Positions 18,035 through 27,612 of a stretch of DNA of 64,000 nucleotides are shown here, piece after piece. The stretch is from positions 11,078 through 75,077 of the forward strand of contig CAYRDC010000012.1 in assembly GCA_964422925.1 (NCBI GenBank), written 5' to 3'. The position numbers and the translations under genes are program-made. Position 1 is the first letter of the stretch. Each line of letters starts with the position of its first letter. Under the pieces are notes generated by a model, which was given only the letters and a program-made list of their open reading frames with translations, searched no databases and had not been told where the DNA came from. This DNA is from CAYRDC01 sp964422925. Lineage in GTDB: Bacteria; Bacteroidota; Bacteroidia; Chitinophagales; S012-47.

Positions 18035-18598
18035 ATGAAAAAATTTACCCTCATTGTGCTGATGCTCTCCACGGCCGGGCTCTCCGCCCAGGAAGATTCC
18101 TTGTATTATTATGGCGATACCTCGGTGTTTTACAACAACATGGTGGTGCACCTGCTGCCGGTGGCGGTGATCGGGGTGCGGTTCGCTTCGATCCAGGACC
18201 GGATCGAGTACCAGCGCATGCAATATGCCATCAACAAAGTGTATCCCTACTATGTGCATGCCCTGGAACTGATGGAGGAAACCGATGCCAGGCTGAGTTC
18301 CATAGAAAAAAAACGGAAGCAGAAAAAATACCTGAAGAAGAAACACTCGATGCTGAAGGAAGAATACCAGAATGAACTGATGCAGCTTACCGTTACCCAG
18401 GGATACGTGCTGGTTAAAATGATTGAACGGGGTACGGGAATGACCTTATATGACATCATCCGCAAGTACAAGGGCGGCCTGGCTGCCTCCTATTGGAATA
18501 CTATTGCCCGCCTAAACGGGTACAGCCTGAAAGAGCCATACGAGCCGGGACAGGTACGTTTCCTGGAACCGATTATGCAGGCTCTGGAACAAGACTGA
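18035..18598 (+). CDS. DUF4294 family secreted protein
   Basis: 187 aa with a signal peptide (about 1-19, ending GLSAQ). After a short beta region, the core from residue about 60 has the pattern YQRMQYAINKVYPY followed by a Lys-rich helix, LTVTQGYVLVKMIERGTG and ARLNGYSL, which matches the Bacteroidota-specific DUF4294 family as I know it. Function is unknown and the location is probably periplasmic. A gap of 70 bp separates it from the EGF lipoprotein, and recJ follows. Confidence 0.82.
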   Translation: MKKFTLIVLMLSTAGLSAQEDSLYYYGDTSVFYNNMVVHLLPVAVIGVRFASIQDRIEYQRMQYAINKVYPYYVHALELMEETDARLSSIEKKRKQKKYLKKKHSMLKEEYQNELMQLTVTQGYVLVKMIERGTGMTLYDIIRKYKGGLAASYWNTIARLNGYSLKEPYEPGQVRFLEPIMQALEQD

Positions 18599-18618
18599 GC
18601 GGGCAAAGCGCATTATTG

Positions 18619-18626
18619 TATTTTTG
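18619..18626 (+). promoter_or_regulatory. -7 promoter box before recJ
   Basis: TATTTTTG is an exact TAnnTTTG. Transcription would begin near 18632, on top of the first candidate ATG (18631). This favours the next in-frame ATG at 18649 as the true recJ start, with a leader of about 17 nt. Confidence 0.45.
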
Positions 18627-18648
18627 TCGCATGCCGGAACATTCCACT

Positions 18649-20349
18649 ATGCAGGAACGGAGATGGGTATTGCGGGAGGTGGATGAATCTGTGGTAAACC
18701 ACCTCCATGAATCCCTGAAAATCCACCCGGTGCTTTGCCGTCTGCTGGCCGGCAGGGGCATCCATAGCTTTGAAGAAGCCAAAGCCTTTTTCCGCCCTTC
18801 CCTCGATGACCTGCACGACCCCTTTTTGATGAAAGATATGGACCGGGCCGTTGAACGCGTACGGCAGGCCCTTTCCACTGGGGAAAAGATCCTGGTCTAC
18901 GGGGATTATGACGTGGACGGCACTACAGCCGTGGCGCTGGTAACCAACGCGCTCTCGCCTCATTACAAAGCGCTGGATTTTTACGTGCCTGACCGGCAAT
19001 TGGAAGGGTACGGCATATCCTTCCGGGGCATTGATTATGCCGCGCAAAACGGATGTTCTTTAATTATTGCCCTCGACTGCGGCATCCGGGCGGTGGATAA
19101 AGTGGAATACGCGGCCAGGCACCGGGTGGATGTCATCATTTGCGACCATCACCTGCCGGGGGACGAACTGCCCCGGGCCGCTGCCATCCTCGACCCGAAG
19201 CAGCCCGGTTGCCCCTATCCGTACAAAGAGCTTACGGGCTGCGGCATTGGCTTCAAGCTGATGCACGCTCTGGCTTTACGGAATGGATGGGACACCGCCC
19301 CGCTTTTTGACCAGCTCGACCTGCTGGTGGTAAGCATCGCGGCCGATATTGTGCCGATTACCGGGGAAAACCGCGTGCTGGCCCGGTTCGGGCTGGATAA
19401 GCTGAACACCCATCCGCAACCCGGGCTGAAAACCCTGATGGAAGTCAGCGGGTTGAACGCGCCCCTGACGATCAGCAATGTGGTGTTCGGCATTGCCCCG
19501 CGCATCAACGCGGCCGGGAGGCTGGAACATGCCCGTTTCCCGGTTCAGCTGCTGACCGGCCGGGAACCGCAGGCCTTGCAAAAACTGGCGGCCCGCCTGC
19601 ATGCGACCAACCGCGAACGGCAGGACCTGGACAAAGCCATCACCAGCGAAGCGCTGGAATACATCCGCGCCACCCCGGGAGAAGAAGAACGCTTCACCAC
19701 GGTGGTCCGCGGAAAAGGCTGGCACAAGGGCGTGGTGGGCATTGTCGCCAGCCGGCTGATCGAGCATTATTACCGGCCCACGGTGGTCCTCTCTGAAGCG
19801 GACGGCATGCTGACCGGTTCCGCCCGTTCGGTGCCCGGTTTCGACCTTTTCGCGGCTGTTTCGGCCTGCAGCCGGTACCTGGAGCGCTTTGGCGGGCACA
19901 CCCACGCGGCCGGGCTCACCCTGGCTTCGGAGCAATATGATGCCTTCCGGGAGACGTTCGAACAGTATGTGCGGAATCATATCACCGAAGAGCAGCGGAT
20001 TCCGGTTGTCCTGGCTGACGCGGTTCTCCCGCTTACCGAAGTGAAACGCAAGCTATACAATATCATCGAGCAGATGGCCCCCTTCGGGCCCGGGAACATG
20101 CGCCCGGTGTTCATCGCGAAAAAGGTGCGCGACACAGGATCTGCGCGTGTCCTCAAGGACGAGCACCTGAAGATGTACCTGAAACAGGGTAGTGCCGTGT
20201 TTGATGCCATCGCCTTCGGCATGGCCCATCATTACGACACCGTCAGCCGGGGCCCGGTGGATATATGCTATACCATCGACCTGAATCAATGGAACGGCCG
20301 GGAATCCCTGCAACTGCGGATAAAAGACCTGAAACCATGCGAAACCTGA
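18649..20349 (+). CDS. recJ: Single-stranded-DNA-specific exonuclease RecJ
   Basis: 566 aa from ATG 18649 (MQERRWVLRE fits the usual RecJ start); an ATG at 18631 would add six residues. DHH-superfamily motifs are YGDYDVDG, then DHHLPGD, with GGHTHAAGLTL as the DHHA1 motif. A C-terminal OB-like portion contains AFGPGNMRPVF. RecJ degrades single-stranded DNA 5' to 3' in recombination and mismatch/base-excision repair. The end overlaps the start of the PorP/SprF-like gene by 13 bp. Confidence 0.95.
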   Translation: MQERRWVLREVDESVVNHLHESLKIHPVLCRLLAGRGIHSFEEAKAFFRPSLDDLHDPFLMKDMDRAVERVRQALSTGEKILVYGDYDVDGTTAVALVTNALSPHYKALDFYVPDRQLEGYGISFRGIDYAAQNGCSLIIALDCGIRAVDKVEYAARHRVDVIICDHHLPGDELPRAAAILDPKQPGCPYPYKELTGCGIGFKLMHALALRNGWDTAPLFDQLDLLVVSIAADIVPITGENRVLARFGLDKLNTHPQPGLKTLMEVSGLNAPLTISNVVFGIAPRINAAGRLEHARFPVQLLTGREPQALQKLAARLHATNRERQDLDKAITSEALEYIRATPGEEERFTTVVRGKGWHKGVVGIVASRLIEHYYRPTVVLSEADGMLTGSARSVPGFDLFAAVSACSRYLERFGGHTHAAGLTLASEQYDAFRETFEQYVRNHITEEQRIPVVLADAVLPLTEVKRKLYNIIEQMAPFGPGNMRPVFIAKKVRDTGSARVLKDEHLKMYLKQGSAVFDAIAFGMAHHYDTVSRGPVDICYTIDLNQWNGRESLQLRIKDLKPCET

Positions 20350-21227
20350 TAAAGCGTATTCTTTTTTCCTGTTTTTTCTTCGCGCTGGTCCTGCCGGCCG
20401 AAGCCCAGTTCAGCCAGGAGTTTTTCATGAGCCAGTACGGCCAGAACCTGTTTCTGCAAAACCCGGGGTACGCGGGGGTTAAGGACGGGAGGAACATCCA
20501 TTTTTTCACCCGGAGCGACATTCCCACCGTGTTAGGCGGTACCTTGTACAATTACGCTTTGTTTTCGTACGACCAGCCCCTGGACACGGGCCGTTCGGGC
20601 TTTGGGGTCACCGCTTTTTACGAACGGGAGTTTTCCCAGTACACCGGAGGGCTGGACGCGGTTTTCAGTTACCGGGTGGCGGGCAACGAAAACTTCTCCT
20701 TGCGCCTCGGGGTGGGCATTGGCGGACGGCTGAAAAGCATCCTGCTTGACCCGCTGACCAACCCCAGCCTTCTGCAGGGCTCCGACAGCCGGATTTACCC
20801 GGTTGTTCACACGGGTTTATGGCTGAAAACCCGTTGGGCGGAAGCGGGGATTGCCGGTTATAACCTGAACAAGCCGGATGTAAAATTTTTGACCCAGAAC
20901 GTTACGGATTTCAGGACGGTTCTGTTGTTTGCCCGTTACCTGGCCTATGAGGACGAGCGGTTGCAGGTGTACCCGTCCGTCATGGTCCGTTTCCCGGAGA
21001 GCAAACGTGTGCCCGTGGTGGACTTGAACCTGTACAGCACGTTTTCGCAGGTGCTGGATTTTGGGGCGGGCATCCGGTTCGGGGGCATCCCCCAGGCTTA
21101 CATGATCGGGCAGGTGGGCGCCCGGTTCGGGAAATCGCGTGTGGGCCTGTCCTACGAGCGGGCCTTAAAAACCCTGGGCATTATCTCACTGAGCTACCTG
21201 GAAGGAACCTTTGCTGTAAATTTATAA
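20337..21227 (+). CDS. PorP/SprF family type IX secretion system membrane protein
   Basis: 296 aa with a signal peptide (about 1-22, ending AEAQF). The mature start FSQEFFMSQYGQNLFLQNPGYAGV matches the hallmark of PorP/SprF proteins, in which a conserved F-x-Q-Y is followed by N-P-A/G-Y-A-G. The rest alternates short beta strands, as expected of an outer-membrane barrel. SprF-type proteins partner with T9SS substrates or gliding adhesins. No large adhesin gene lies beside it; it sits between recJ and lptB. Start at ATG 20337 lies inside the recJ end. Confidence 0.9.
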   Translation: MRNLIKRILFSCFFFALVLPAEAQFSQEFFMSQYGQNLFLQNPGYAGVKDGRNIHFFTRSDIPTVLGGTLYNYALFSYDQPLDTGRSGFGVTAFYEREFSQYTGGLDAVFSYRVAGNENFSLRLGVGIGGRLKSILLDPLTNPSLLQGSDSRIYPVVHTGLWLKTRWAEAGIAGYNLNKPDVKFLTQNVTDFRTVLLFARYLAYEDERLQVYPSVMVRFPESKRVPVVDLNLYSTFSQVLDFGAGIRFGGIPQAYMIGQVGARFGKSRVGLSYERALKTLGIISLSYLEGTFAVNL

Positions 21228-21236
21228 CTTTAGCCT

Positions 21237-21998
21237 ATGCGCCTCTGGACGGATGGATTGGTAAAACGTTACCGGAAAAGAACCGTGGTAGATCATGTAT
21301 CGCTGGAAGTGAACCAGGGTGAAATCGTGGGTTTGCTGGGGCCGAACGGTGCCGGGAAAACCACCACTTTTTATTCCATCATCGGCCTGATCCGGCCCGA
21401 GGAAGGCCGGGTTTTCCTGGACGACCGCGAAATCACCGGGCTGCCCATGTTCAAACGGGCCAAGCTGGGCATAGGCTATTTACCGCAGGAACCCTCCATA
21501 TTCCGCAAGCTGAGCGTGGAAGCCAATATCCAGGCGGTGTTGCAGTTTACCGGTCTCAGCAAACAGGAGCAACAGGAAAAACTGGAATCCCTGATTCGGG
21601 AATTTGGACTGGAACACGTGCGGAAAACCCGTGGCGACCTGGTTTCCGGTGGAGAGCGCAGGCGCACGGAAATTGCCCGCGCCCTGGCCAATGACCCGGG
21701 GTTTATCCTGCTGGACGAACCCTTTGCCGGCATCGACCCCATTGCCGTGGAAGACATCCAGTATATCGTGGCCAAGCTGAAGCAACGCGGCATCGGCATC
21801 CTGATTACCGACCACAATGTGCGCGAAACGCTTTCTATTACCGACCGCGCCTATCTTTTGTTTGAAGGCAGAATCCTGAAATCCGGAACCGCAGAAGAAC
21901 TGTCGGAAGACCCGCAGGTGCGCAAAGTGTACCTCGGGCAGTTTTTTGAACTGCAACGGAAGAATATCCTCGAGCGTGATGGAAAAACAGAAGACTGA
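21237..21998 (+). CDS. lptB: LPS export ABC transporter ATP-binding protein LptB
   Basis: 253 aa. The Walker A motif GPNGAGKT, the Q-loop in YLPQEPSIF, the signature LVSGGERRR, Walker B FILLDEPFAGID and the switch His in TDHNVRE are all present. The segments PSIFRKLSVEANI and ERRRTEIARAL are typical of LptB as opposed to other ABC ATPases. It powers lipopolysaccharide extraction from the inner membrane with LptFG, which are not in the window. The extra C-terminal ten residues after FFELQRK are unusual but short. The end overlaps the next gene by 20 bp. Confidence 0.93.
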   Translation: MRLWTDGLVKRYRKRTVVDHVSLEVNQGEIVGLLGPNGAGKTTTFYSIIGLIRPEEGRVFLDDREITGLPMFKRAKLGIGYLPQEPSIFRKLSVEANIQAVLQFTGLSKQEQQEKLESLIREFGLEHVRKTRGDLVSGGERRRTEIARALANDPGFILLDEPFAGIDPIAVEDIQYIVAKLKQRGIGILITDHNVRETLSITDRAYLLFEGRILKSGTAEELSEDPQVRKVYLGQFFELQRKNILERDGKTED

Positions 21999-24063
21999 AG
22001 CACTGGTCCCGCGCTGGCAGCAATGGCTCGTTTTGATTCTTCCCCTGCTGCTGTATGCCAACACCTTCAACCACGACTTTGCCTTGGACGATGCCATCGT
22101 GTACACCGACAATGAGTTTGTGCAGCAGGGCATCGCGGGCATGGACGATATCCTGCTCAACGAAAGTTTTGTCGGCTATTTCGGCAAACAGAAAAGCCTG
22201 CTCACGGGAGGCCGCTACCGGCCTTTGTCCCTGCTGACCTTCGCGCTCGAAAAAGAGGTTTTCGGAATGAATCCAACCGTCAGCCATCTGGTCAATGTGC
22301 TCCTCTACGCCCTGACCGGCTGGCTTATGCTGCTGGTGCTGGCCCGGCTGATACGGCCTGACCCCAACCGGACAAAGTGGAAAGACGTTTTCCCCCTGGC
22401 CGCTACCGTGCTTTTTCTGGTGCACCCGGTGCACACCGAGGCGGTGGCCAACATCAAAAGCCGGGACGAGTTGCTGGCATTGCTGTTCTCGCTCTGGGCT
22501 TTGTGGCAGTTGCTCCTATGGCTGGAACAGGCAAAGGTTATGCGGCTGGTTTCTGCCGGGCTTTTGTTGTTGCTGGCCCTGTTAGCCAAGGAATCGGCTT
22601 ATCCGATGCTGGTGGCCCTGCCGGCCGCTCTCTGGCTTTTCCGGAAACCCCGGTGGAAGGCTTTGATCATTGCTTCCCTCCCACTGGCCCTGGCAGCCAC
22701 CTGCGGCCTGGCGCTCCGCTGGCAGGTGCTGGGCGGTTTCGAGGCGGCCAAAGTGCCGAACCTGATGAATGACCCTTTTTTATGGGCAAGCGCCACAGAA
22801 AGGGCCGGTACCATCGTCTATACCTTGCTGGTTTATCTGCGGCTATGGGTTTTTCCATGGCCTCTGACTTACGATTACTATCCTTTTCACATCAGTTATC
22901 ATTCTCTTGGCGAGCCGCTGATCCTGGCCGGGCTGGCCCTGTACGGCCTCCTGCTGGCCGCTTCGGTGGTTGGTTTTTTCAAAAGAAGTATTCCCGCTGC
23001 CGGGTTACTGCTGTATTTCCTCACGCTGCTGCCGGTAGCCAATATTTTCTTTACGGTAGGCACTTTTATGAATGAACGGTTTTTGTATCTCCCCAGCCTG
23101 GGGCTTTCCATAGCCACTGCCTGGCTGGTGGTGGGTTTCCCGCTGGAAAAGAAAACCTGGAGCAACTTCCGCCAGTTTCTGCGGACGGGGAAACCGTTTT
23201 CATACCTGCTGCTGCTGGTGGTGGGTGTGTTCAGCGTAATGACCGTGTCGCGCAATCCCGTCTGGAAAGACAACCCCACTTTGTTCCTGCACGATGTATC
23301 GGTTTCCGAAGGCAGTGCCAAGGCGCAAAACGCGGCCGGAGGGGTGCTGTACGACCTGGCCCGGAAGGAATGGAATCCGCAGAAACGCAAAGAATTTTTC
23401 GCCCGCTCCAAAGAGCACCTGCTGAAAGCGGTGGCCATTTACCCCGATTACGCGGCAGCCTGGACAACCCTCGGCAACGATTACTATTACCTGGATCATG
23501 ATTATGACAAGGCCATCGAGGCATATCTGAGAGCCCATGACCAGCTTTCCCTGAACAACCTGGAAGGCATGGGCAACATGGCGCTGAAAGACCGGCAATA
23601 CACAGCCGCCATCAAATGCTTCCGCACCCTCGTGAAGGTGAAGCCCGGCAAGGCACATTACCTCTACCTTACCGGGAACGCCTGGCTGGAAGCCGGCCAG
23701 GTCGATTCGGCCAGGATTTGGCTGAACCGGGCGCTGGAACGGAACCCTCAGCTCACGGAAGCCTGGATCAAACTCGGCCTGTTGCATGCCCGGAACCTGC
23801 GCGACCCGGAGCAGGGGTTGAAATATTTCGACAAAGCCCTCGAAACGGATCCTGACAACGCGGAAGCCCTGGAGAACAAGGCCATTGTCCTGGCTATTAC
23901 CGGCCGCACGGAAGAGGCGTTGCAATACTTCCTGAAAGCCCTGGACCAGAACCCCGGCAACCCCAACCTCCTGACCAATATCGGGAACGCGTACCTGGAA
24001 CTGGGCGATGAAACCAGGGCACAGCACTATTTTGACCTCGCCCGGCAAAACCATGCGAAATAG
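21979..24063 (+). CDS. TMTC-like multi-pass membrane protein with C-terminal TPR repeats
   Basis: 694 aa from ATG 21979 inside the lptB end. About 10 hydrophobic helices span residues 12-430. The first loop has HDFALDDAIVY, an acidic pair like the catalytic Asp region of GT-C glycosyltransferases. RPLSLLTFALE and FLVHPVHTEAVANIKSRDELLALLF resemble the conserved blocks of TMTC (DUF1736) O-mannosyltransferases. The last 230 residues contain several TPR units (for example ALEINPD-type repeats: LERNPQLTEAWIKLG, ALETDPDNAEALENKA). This suggests protein O-glycosylation of exported proteins. The transferase activity is inferred. Confidence 0.82.
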   Translation: MEKQKTEALVPRWQQWLVLILPLLLYANTFNHDFALDDAIVYTDNEFVQQGIAGMDDILLNESFVGYFGKQKSLLTGGRYRPLSLLTFALEKEVFGMNPTVSHLVNVLLYALTGWLMLLVLARLIRPDPNRTKWKDVFPLAATVLFLVHPVHTEAVANIKSRDELLALLFSLWALWQLLLWLEQAKVMRLVSAGLLLLLALLAKESAYPMLVALPAALWLFRKPRWKALIIASLPLALAATCGLALRWQVLGGFEAAKVPNLMNDPFLWASATERAGTIVYTLLVYLRLWVFPWPLTYDYYPFHISYHSLGEPLILAGLALYGLLLAASVVGFFKRSIPAAGLLLYFLTLLPVANIFFTVGTFMNERFLYLPSLGLSIATAWLVVGFPLEKKTWSNFRQFLRTGKPFSYLLLLVVGVFSVMTVSRNPVWKDNPTLFLHDVSVSEGSAKAQNAAGGVLYDLARKEWNPQKRKEFFARSKEHLLKAVAIYPDYAAAWTTLGNDYYYLDHDYDKAIEAYLRAHDQLSLNNLEGMGNMALKDRQYTAAIKCFRTLVKVKPGKAHYLYLTGNAWLEAGQVDSARIWLNRALERNPQLTEAWIKLGLLHARNLRDPEQGLKYFDKALETDPDNAEALENKAIVLAITGRTEEALQYFLKALDQNPGNPNLLTNIGNAYLELGDETRAQHYFDLARQNHAK

Positions 24064-24079
24064 GCTGGGTTCAAATTTC

Positions 24080-24087
24080 TAATTTTG
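24080..24087 (+). promoter_or_regulatory. -7 promoter box before GH3 gene
   Basis: TAATTTTG, exact TAnnTTTG, 13 bp before the ATG at 24101, implying a leader of fewer than 10 nt. A -33 TTG at normal spacing is not seen. Confidence 0.45.
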
Positions 24088-24100
24088 CGAAAGACGAATA

Positions 24101-25621
24101 ATGGGATTGATCAATTCAATATTAACCTGGGCCTTCAAGAAACGGGTCGATGAAATCCAGCGGTTCATGGAACGGCCCGTGGAAACCCAGGAAAAAGTGT
24201 TTCACAACCTTATCAGCCGGGCAAAGGACACCGAATGGGGCCGGAAATATGATTACCAGTCCATTAAAAGCTCGGAGCAGTTCAGGGAAAGAGTGCCCCT
24301 GCAGGATTACAACAGCCTGAAACCGTACATCGAGCGTATTATGAAAGGCGAGCAGGGGGTGCTGTGGCCTTCCGAGATCCGGTGGTTTGCCAAATCTTCC
24401 GGCACCACGTCCGATAAGTCAAAATTCATCCCGGTAAGCCGCGAAACCCTGGAAGAATGCCATTTCAACGCGGGACGGGATGTTTTGGCCTTGTATTGTC
24501 ATCAATATCCGGGCACCAACCTGTTTAGCGGCCGCGGATTGGTAATGGGGGGAAGCACCCAGATCAACAAAATGAACGAAGGCTCTTATTTTGGGGATTT
24601 GTCGGCTGTCATGATGAAAAATATGCCCCTGCTCGGGCAGTTGATCCGGACCCCTGACCTTTCCATCGCCCTGATGGAAGAATGGGAAAAGAAAATCGAC
24701 CTTATGGCCCGGGAAACCATGAAAAAAAATGTCACGCACATGGCCGGAGTGCCCACCTGGACCATCGTGCTGATCAAGAAACTGTTTGAACTGACCGGGA
24801 AAGACAACCTGGCCGATATCTGGCCGAACCTCGAATTGTACATACATGGTGGCGTCAGCTTTGCCCCTTACCGCGATCAGTTTAGGCACCTGATCCGGAA
24901 AGACAATATGCACTACATGGAAACCTATAATGCTTCGGAAGGCTTTTTCGGCATTCAGCATGACCTGACCAACACTTCCATGCTCCTGATGCTCGATTAC
25001 GGGATTTATTTCGAATTCATCCCGGCCGACAGGGCCCTGGAAGACAATCCCCCGGTCCTCCTGCTGCAGGAAGTCGAGCCGGGCGTCAATTATTCAGTGG
25101 TGATCAGCACCAATTCCGGCCTGTGGCGGTACCAGCTGGGCGATACCATTCGGTTCACTGAAACCAAACCCTATACTTTCCGCATTACCGGCCGGGTAAA
25201 GCATTTCATCAACGCTTTCGGGGAGGAAGTGATTGTAGACAATACGGACGAAGCCCTGGCGCGGGCCTGCCGCGCCACCGGGGCGCTGGTCAGGGATTAT
25301 ACGGTGGCTCCGGTTTATTTTTCCGATCAGAACAATGGCCGCCACGAATGGTTGATTGAGTTCGAGAAAAGGCCTGAAAACACGGATTCGTTTATGGCCG
25401 TACTGGATACAGAGCTCAAGGCATTGAATTCTGACTATGAAGCCAAGCGGTATAAGGACATTGCCCTGTCGGCCCCGAGCCTGCATGTGGCCCCTGACGG
25501 TTTGTTCAGGGAATGGCTGAAGCGGCAGGGCAAGCTGGGCGGACAGCACAAGGTGCCCCGCCTGTCCAATGACCGGAAATTTATGGATTCGCTGCTGGAA
25601 CTGATGAAAGTGTATGCCTAA
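24101..25621 (+). CDS. GH3 auxin-responsive promoter family protein (acyl-adenylate/amide synthetase fold)
   Basis: 506 aa. GH3 proteins belong to the ANL adenylating superfamily. Visible motifs are the phosphate-binding loop KSSGTTSDKSKFIP (about residues 98-111), the YNASEGFFGIQ segment and the hinge region RFTETKPYTFRITGRVKHFIN with its conserved GR. In plants the family conjugates amino acids to carboxylate hormones. The bacterial members, common in Bacteroidota, have no settled substrate. Its stop overlaps the end of rnc on the other strand by 4 bp. Confidence 0.9.
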   Translation: MGLINSILTWAFKKRVDEIQRFMERPVETQEKVFHNLISRAKDTEWGRKYDYQSIKSSEQFRERVPLQDYNSLKPYIERIMKGEQGVLWPSEIRWFAKSSGTTSDKSKFIPVSRETLEECHFNAGRDVLALYCHQYPGTNLFSGRGLVMGGSTQINKMNEGSYFGDLSAVMMKNMPLLGQLIRTPDLSIALMEEWEKKIDLMARETMKKNVTHMAGVPTWTIVLIKKLFELTGKDNLADIWPNLELYIHGGVSFAPYRDQFRHLIRKDNMHYMETYNASEGFFGIQHDLTNTSMLLMLDYGIYFEFIPADRALEDNPPVLLLQEVEPGVNYSVVISTNSGLWRYQLGDTIRFTETKPYTFRITGRVKHFINAFGEEVIVDNTDEALARACRATGALVRDYTVAPVYFSDQNNGRHEWLIEFEKRPENTDSFMAVLDTELKALNSDYEAKRYKDIALSAPSLHVAPDGLFREWLKRQGKLGGQHKVPRLSNDRKFMDSLLELMKVYA

Positions 25622-26337
25622 TCGAGGAGATTGAGCTTTTCGCAAGCCTGCCGGGCAGCTTCCTGTTCCGCCCGTTTTTTATTGGGTCCATAGGCACGTC
25701 CGTATTCTTTGCCATTCAGGTAAAAAGCCACCTCAAAAAATTTCCGGTTATTTTCTTCCCGTTCCACTTCCAGGCGGAATTCCACTTTTAACCTTTCCCT
25801 TTGGGCATAGTTGATTACCAGGCTCTTGAAATTAGTGACCTGGTTTTCCAGCTCATCCATGTCAAGCAGGACATGGATGATTTTTTGCTCAATAAATTGA
25901 CGCGCTTTTTCCAGCCCTTTGTCCAGGTAAATAGCGCCAACCAGCGCTTCCAGGGTATTGCCGGGGGTAGAACTGTTTTGCAGGGTTTTCTGGCTTAAAG
26001 TGCTTTGCACCAGCGCAGACAGCCCCATCTTTATAGCCAGCTGGTTCATCATGGTGCGCGAAACCATTTTCGCGCGCATTTCCGTCAGGTACCCTTCATC
26101 CCGGTACGGGTATTTATGGTAGAGGAAGTCGGTAATGACCAGGTTGAAGACCGAATCGCCCAGCAGCTCGAGCCGTTCGTTGTTAAACCCAACATCCTTA
26201 TTGGATGAGCTGTGCGTGATGGCGATTTGATAAAGTTCCAAGTGGGTAGGGGTGAATCCGGTTACTAACCTGAGGGCCCTGGCCAGTTCGCGGTTCGGGG
26301 AAAATTTCAGATTAATAATGCTGTTGATCCAACCCAA
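25618..26337 (-). CDS. rnc: Ribonuclease III
   Basis: 239 aa, double-strand RNA endonuclease for rRNA and mRNA processing. The signature NERLELLGDSVFNLVITD contains catalytic acidic residues, and the downstream LEALVGAIYLDKG block supplies the remaining metal ligands. A C-terminal dsRNA-binding domain ends in NKKRAEQEAARQACEKL. It is third gene of acpP-fabF-rnc, 2 bp after fabF, an arrangement conserved in Bacteroidota. Confidence 0.97.
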   Translation of the reverse strand: MGWINSIINLKFSPNRELARALRLVTGFTPTHLELYQIAITHSSSNKDVGFNNERLELLGDSVFNLVITDFLYHKYPYRDEGYLTEMRAKMVSRTMMNQLAIKMGLSALVQSTLSQKTLQNSSTPGNTLEALVGAIYLDKGLEKARQFIEQKIIHVLLDMDELENQVTNFKSLVINYAQRERLKVEFRLEVEREENNRKFFEVAFYLNGKEYGRAYGPNKKRAEQEAARQACEKLNLLD

Positions 26338-26339
26338 AA

Positions 26340-27593
26340 TTATTCGGTGTATTCCTTAAATAAAACACAGGCATTATGGCCGCCAAAACCAAACGTATTG
26401 CTCATGGCCACCCGGACTTCCCGTTTTTGTGATTTATGAAATGTTAAGTTCAGTTTTGGATCAATTTCCGGGTCATCCGTAAAATGGTTGATGGTTGGGG
26501 GGATCACATTGTTTACCACGCTTAAGATGGAAATAATAGCCTCTACGGCACCAGCTGCCCCGAGCAGGTGCCCGGTCATACTTTTCGTAGAGCTGATATT
26601 CAGTTTGTAAGCATATTCGCCAAATACTTTTTGAATCGCTTTGATTTCGGATACATCTCCCAGCGGTGTGGAGGTCCCGTGCACGTTGATATAATCCACG
26701 TCCCTGGGTTTCAGGCCGGCATCTTCGAGGGTAAAGCGCATTACATTCCGTGCGCCCAGGCCTTCGGGATGCGGTGCGGTCAGGTGGTAAGCGTCAGCTG
26801 TCATTCCCGTGCCGACCAATTCAGCATAAATACGCGCTCCGCGGGTTTTGGCATGTTCCAGTTCCTCCAGGATTACCGTGCCGGCCCCTTCGCCCAGCAC
26901 AAACCCGTCCCGGTCCAGGTCAAAAGGCCGGGAAGCGGTTTTCGGATCATCATTACGGGTGGAAAGGGCTTTCATGGCATTGAACCCGCCAATGCCATCA
27001 GTGGTTATGGCCGCTTCGGCCCCACCGGCTATCATAACATCCGCTTTGCCGAGGCGGATAAGGTTAAAAGCATCGATTAACGCATGCGTTGAAGAAGCAC
27101 AAGCCGATGTAGTGGCATAATTCGGACCCCGGAAACCATACTTAATGGATATTTGTCCGGCCGCGATATCCGAAATCATTTTCGGAATGAAAAAGGGACT
27201 AAAGCGAGGAGTTCCGTCACCCAGGCAAAAAGCCGAGACCTCTTCATGAAAGGTTTGAATACCACCAATACCGGAAGCATAAATCACACCGATCCGGTCC
27301 ATATCCAATGAACCGGTATCCAATCCGGCATCATGCACCGCCTCCTCAGCACTAATTAAAGCAAATTGGGCGTACCGGTCCATTCGCCTGGTTTCCTTAC
27401 GGTCCAGGTAGTTCAGCGGATCGAAATCCTTAACCTCACAGGCAAACCGGGTTTTGAATTTGGTGGCGTCAAACAACGTGATGTTATCCGCACCGCTTAC
27501 CCCGTTTACCACGGATTTCCAGAAATCTTTCGCTGAGTTGCCCAAGGGGGTGATAGCCCCCATGCCGGTTACAACCACTCGCTTAAGCCCCAT
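26340..27593 (-). CDS. fabF: 3-oxoacyl-ACP synthase II
   Basis: 417 aa condensing enzyme that elongates acyl-ACP with malonyl-ACP. The nucleophile Cys sits in TTSACASSTHALIDA, and the two active-site His in NVHGTSTPLGD and MTGHLLGAAGA. The C-terminus SNTFGFGGHNACVLF is the usual family end. It lies between acpP (19 bp upstream) and rnc, forming a fatty-acid synthesis operon read from the promoter near 27.9 kb. Confidence 0.98.
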   Translation of the reverse strand: MGLKRVVVTGMGAITPLGNSAKDFWKSVVNGVSGADNITLFDATKFKTRFACEVKDFDPLNYLDRKETRRMDRYAQFALISAEEAVHDAGLDTGSLDMDRIGVIYASGIGGIQTFHEEVSAFCLGDGTPRFSPFFIPKMISDIAAGQISIKYGFRGPNYATTSACASSTHALIDAFNLIRLGKADVMIAGGAEAAITTDGIGGFNAMKALSTRNDDPKTASRPFDLDRDGFVLGEGAGTVILEELEHAKTRGARIYAELVGTGMTADAYHLTAPHPEGLGARNVMRFTLEDAGLKPRDVDYINVHGTSTPLGDVSEIKAIQKVFGEYAYKLNISSTKSMTGHLLGAAGAVEAIISILSVVNNVIPPTINHFTDDPEIDPKLNLTFHKSQKREVRVAMSNTFGFGGHNACVLFKEYTE

Positions 27594-27612
27594 AAATTAA
27601 AATGAAGATAAG

